Assembly (NCBI RefSeq): GCF_005502435.1
Contig: NZ_SCOU01000003.1
Coordinates: forward strand, 186,001-250,000
From: Methylobacillus flagellatus
GTDB taxonomy: Bacteria > Pseudomonadota > Gammaproteobacteria > Burkholderiales > Methylophilaceae
Reading direction: 5' to 3'
Length of the DNA stretch: 64,000 nt
Every line of letters starts with the position of its first letter. Position 1 is the stretch's first letter. The notes below the pieces were generated by a model. The model was not told the DNA's origin and ran no database searches. It saw only the letters and a program-made list of their open reading frames with translations. The position numbers and the translations under genes were made by a program. Shown in pieces: positions 62,528 through 64,000 of the stretch.

Positions 62528-63001
62528 TCAAAGGTTTGCGATCAAGCGGCTACGCAAACGGGTCAATTGCTCATTGAGTGACTGCAGCTCCTGTAGCGTA
62601 CAGCCGGTTTTGGCTGCGATCTGCACGGGCACCTGCACTGCCTGTTGGCGCAGCGCGTCGCCGCGTTCGGTCAGCGTCACGATCACGCGGCGCTCGTCCT
62701 GTTTGCTGCGCACGCGCTGGATGTAGTCCAGCTTTTCCAGGCGCTTCAGCAAGGGCGTCAAAGTACCGGAATCCAAAAACAGGCGTTCACCCAGTTCACC
62801 TACAGTCTGTTCGTTCTGCGCCCACAAGGCCAGCATGACCAGATATTGCGGATAGGTCAGGCCCAGCTCGGCCAGCAGCGGTTTGTAGATCTTGCTCATG
62901 CTAAGTGACGCGGAATAGAGCGCGAAACACATCTGGATATCCAGACAAAGCAGGCGCTCTGGTGACAGATCAGCGATAGCAGGGGTATTGATGTTGTCCA
63001 T
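62528..63001 (-). CDS. ohrR: OhrR-type organic-peroxide-sensing MarR repressor
   Basis: A 157-residue MarR-family protein. The OhrR landmark is [20 protein letters not shown] with the peroxidatic Cys25, followed by [15 protein letters not shown]; the winged helix is [19 protein letters not shown]. The frame reaches 63037, but that would put the operator in the coding region; ATG at 63001 (MDNINTP) or 63010 is better. It probably represses itself and the downstream catalase-like peroxidase. The classical target ohr is not here. Confidence 0.87.
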   Translation of the reverse strand: MDNINTPAIADLSPERLLCLDIQMCFALYSASLSMSKIYKPLLAELGLTYPQYLVMLALWAQNEQTVGELGERLFLDSGTLTPLLKRLEKLDYIQRVRSKQDERRVIVTLTERGDALRQQAVQVPVQIAAKTGCTLQELQSLNEQLTRLRSRLIANL

Positions 63002-63032
63002 GCGTTGCATCGTATTACAAAATAAGATTGTG

Positions 63033-63049
63033 TACAATAATAAATTGTA
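63033..63049. promoter_or_regulatory. OhrR operator
   Basis: TACAAT-AATAA-ATTGTA, a perfect dyad matching the OhrR box consensus (TACAATT-AATTGTA). A half-like second site (TTACAAAATAAGATTGTG) lies at 63015-63032. It is 32 bases upstream of the ohrR start. Confidence 0.8.
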
Positions 63050-63176
63050 AAATAAATATGAGCACTGGTCAGGCCGATCAGATAATCCACCGCTCGCGCG
63101 CCATCAGCCTATGATGAGCTCACACCGTTGCGTTAACCCCACGCGCCACGCTGCCCATCACACAAGGAGCATCAAC

Positions 63177-63302
63177 ATGGCCAAAGGTCAGCAACGCGCT
63201 AACAAAGAACAAAAGAAGCCTAAAAAATCCAAGGACGTGGTAGTGCCCAGCGGGTTCATCACCCCAACCAAGCCCAGCGTGCCGCAGAAGAGCAAACACT
63301 AA
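63177..63302 (+). CDS. Small lysine-rich protein
   Basis: A 41-residue basic protein, MAKGQQRANKEQKKPKKSKD then VVVPSGFITPTKPS. AAGGAG precedes the ATG at 63177. Similar tiny Lys-rich reading frames occur in betaproteobacteria; function unknown, and high charge suggests nucleic-acid contact. The longer frame from 63111 lacks a ribosome-binding site. Confidence 0.6.
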   Translation: MAKGQQRANKEQKKPKKSKDVVVPSGFITPTKPSVPQKSKH

Positions 63303-63354
63303 CCTTTGCGAGCGCCTGGTATGAGCATCGTTGCATACGCTCAGGTTTCAGTTC

Positions 63355-63978
63355 TTAGCGCGATGGCCACTGTTGCAGCACCACATGCACCAATGCCTGC
63401 AACTCTTCGCGGCTAGCGCCACTGCTGGCCTGCACGGACATGCCCTGATGGATGGCCGCCACATAACGTGCCAGATCTGCAGGCACGGCATCGGCCGGTA
63501 GATCGCCTTCCGCTTGCGCGCGTTCAAAGCGTTGTTGTAGCGCCTGCCGCATACGTTGGCGATAGCTGGTCAATTCTTCACGTATCTCGGTACACGCGGC
63601 GCCACATGCCAATGCGGTTTGCACGATCATGCAGCCCTGCGGGTGGCTGGGGTCGGTGAGCATGGCCGCTGCCGCGTTCAGTAATTGATCGACCACTTGT
63701 CTGGCGCTTGTCGCCTCAAGTGCTTTGCCGATGAACGAGCCTGTCCTGGCTGTGTAGGCATGCAAGGCATGGCGGAACAATTCTTCCTTATTGCCGAATG
63801 CGGCGTAGATGCTGGGCTTGTTCATGTTCATGGCGGCTGTCAATTCGGCCATGGAGGCGCCTTCATAACCGTGCGACCAGAACACCAGCAACGCTTGTTG
63901 CAAGGCGGCTTCACGGTCGAATGCGGCAGGCCTTCCGCGTGGGCGAGATGGGGCGTCGGTGCTATTCGTAGTGGTCAT
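63355..63978 (-). CDS. TetR/AcrR family transcriptional regulator
   Basis: A 207-residue repressor. The N-terminal helix-turn-helix is GRPAAFDREAALQQALLVFW, then YEGASMAELTAAMNMNKPSI and YAAFGNKEELF, the canonical TetR pattern. The C-terminal ligand domain carries two Cys around LACGAACTEI. Its target is probably a divergent gene beyond the window edge. ATG at 63978. Confidence 0.85.
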   Translation of the reverse strand: MTTTNSTDAPSRPRGRPAAFDREAALQQALLVFWSHGYEGASMAELTAAMNMNKPSIYAAFGNKEELFRHALHAYTARTGSFIGKALEATSARQVVDQLLNAAAAMLTDPSHPQGCMIVQTALACGAACTEIREELTSYRQRMRQALQQRFERAQAEGDLPADAVPADLARYVAAIHQGMSVQASSGASREELQALVHVVLQQWPSR

Positions 63979-64000
63979 GGTAGTGCTCTTGGCTGAATTG

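Overview
The window reads as a methylotrophic betaproteobacterium, most likely family Methylophilaceae (Methylovorus/Methylobacillus-like). The evidence is the mxaRSACKL methanol-dehydrogenase maturation operon, a formaldehyde-activating-enzyme homologue, a free-standing pqqA peptide gene, and betaproteobacterial gene orders such as torF-type porin/glnK/amtB, pcm/tolC and gshA/gshB. The genus is an inference. Most of the window is GC-rich, tightly packed chromosome; the AT-rich stretch around 55.3-56.7 kb stands out.

Layout. 0-6.1 kb: end of a DUF1097 membrane protein, then mxaR-S-A-C-K-L, a tightly overlapping operon behind a perfect palindrome; mxaFJGI are not in the window. 6.2-15.0 kb: HIT protein, then a minus-strand run of ferredoxin, TonB-like protein, mpl, metH, comM and ubiK. 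15.1-18.3 kb: nitrogen module with a sigma-54 promoter and NtrC-like site driving porin, glnK and amtB, followed by a second NtrC-like site and sigma-54 promoter that appear to drive a ~90-nt small RNA. 18.3-27.7 kb: gshAB, apbE, NusG-II protein, Gx transporter, lptM, lysA, purU, GyrI-like, CobD/CbiB-like, ispH. 27.8-32.3 kb: DoxX, GNAT, fae paralogue, and a BigR-type sulfide/persulfide module (dioxygenase, repressor, two YeeE/YedE half-transporters, TSUP exporter). 32.3-36.7 kb: mutY, a 5'-truncated porin pseudogene, a tyrosine integrase with an antitoxin-like N-terminus, and a peroxiredoxin. 36.7-43.1 kb: AsmA, ExoD, UppP, YidB and a pseudouridine synthase, all minus strand. 43.2-45.5 kb: thiC behind a TPP riboswitch with an unusual series of hairpins. 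45.5-55.3 kb: LTA-synthase/OpgB-like protein, pcm, tolC, isochorismatase, waaA, and split class II ribonucleotide reductase nrdJa/nrdJb. 55.3-56.7 kb: AT-rich islet with a DUF3883 protein, a decayed pqqA copy and an intact pqqA. 56.8-64 kb: small envelope proteins, a trypsin-like protease, cupin, SelO, an OhrR-controlled catalase-like peroxidase, a tiny lysine-rich protein and a TetR regulator.

How the genes fit together. C1 metabolism is represented by methanol dehydrogenase maturation (mxa), the PQQ precursor (pqqA), the Fae-like protein, glutathione synthesis (gshAB) and formyl-folate handling (purU). Nitrogen status is read through GlnK/AmtB and, probably, the NtrC-dependent sRNA. Redox and sulfur stress are covered by BigR, OhrR, peroxiredoxin and the persulfide dioxygenase. 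The strongest candidates for something undescribed are the sigma-54 sRNA at 18.0-18.2 kb, the antitoxin-integrase fusion, the duplicated and decayed pqqA, and the repeated hairpins of the thiC leader. No tRNA, rRNA, CRISPR array or insertion sequence was recognised.
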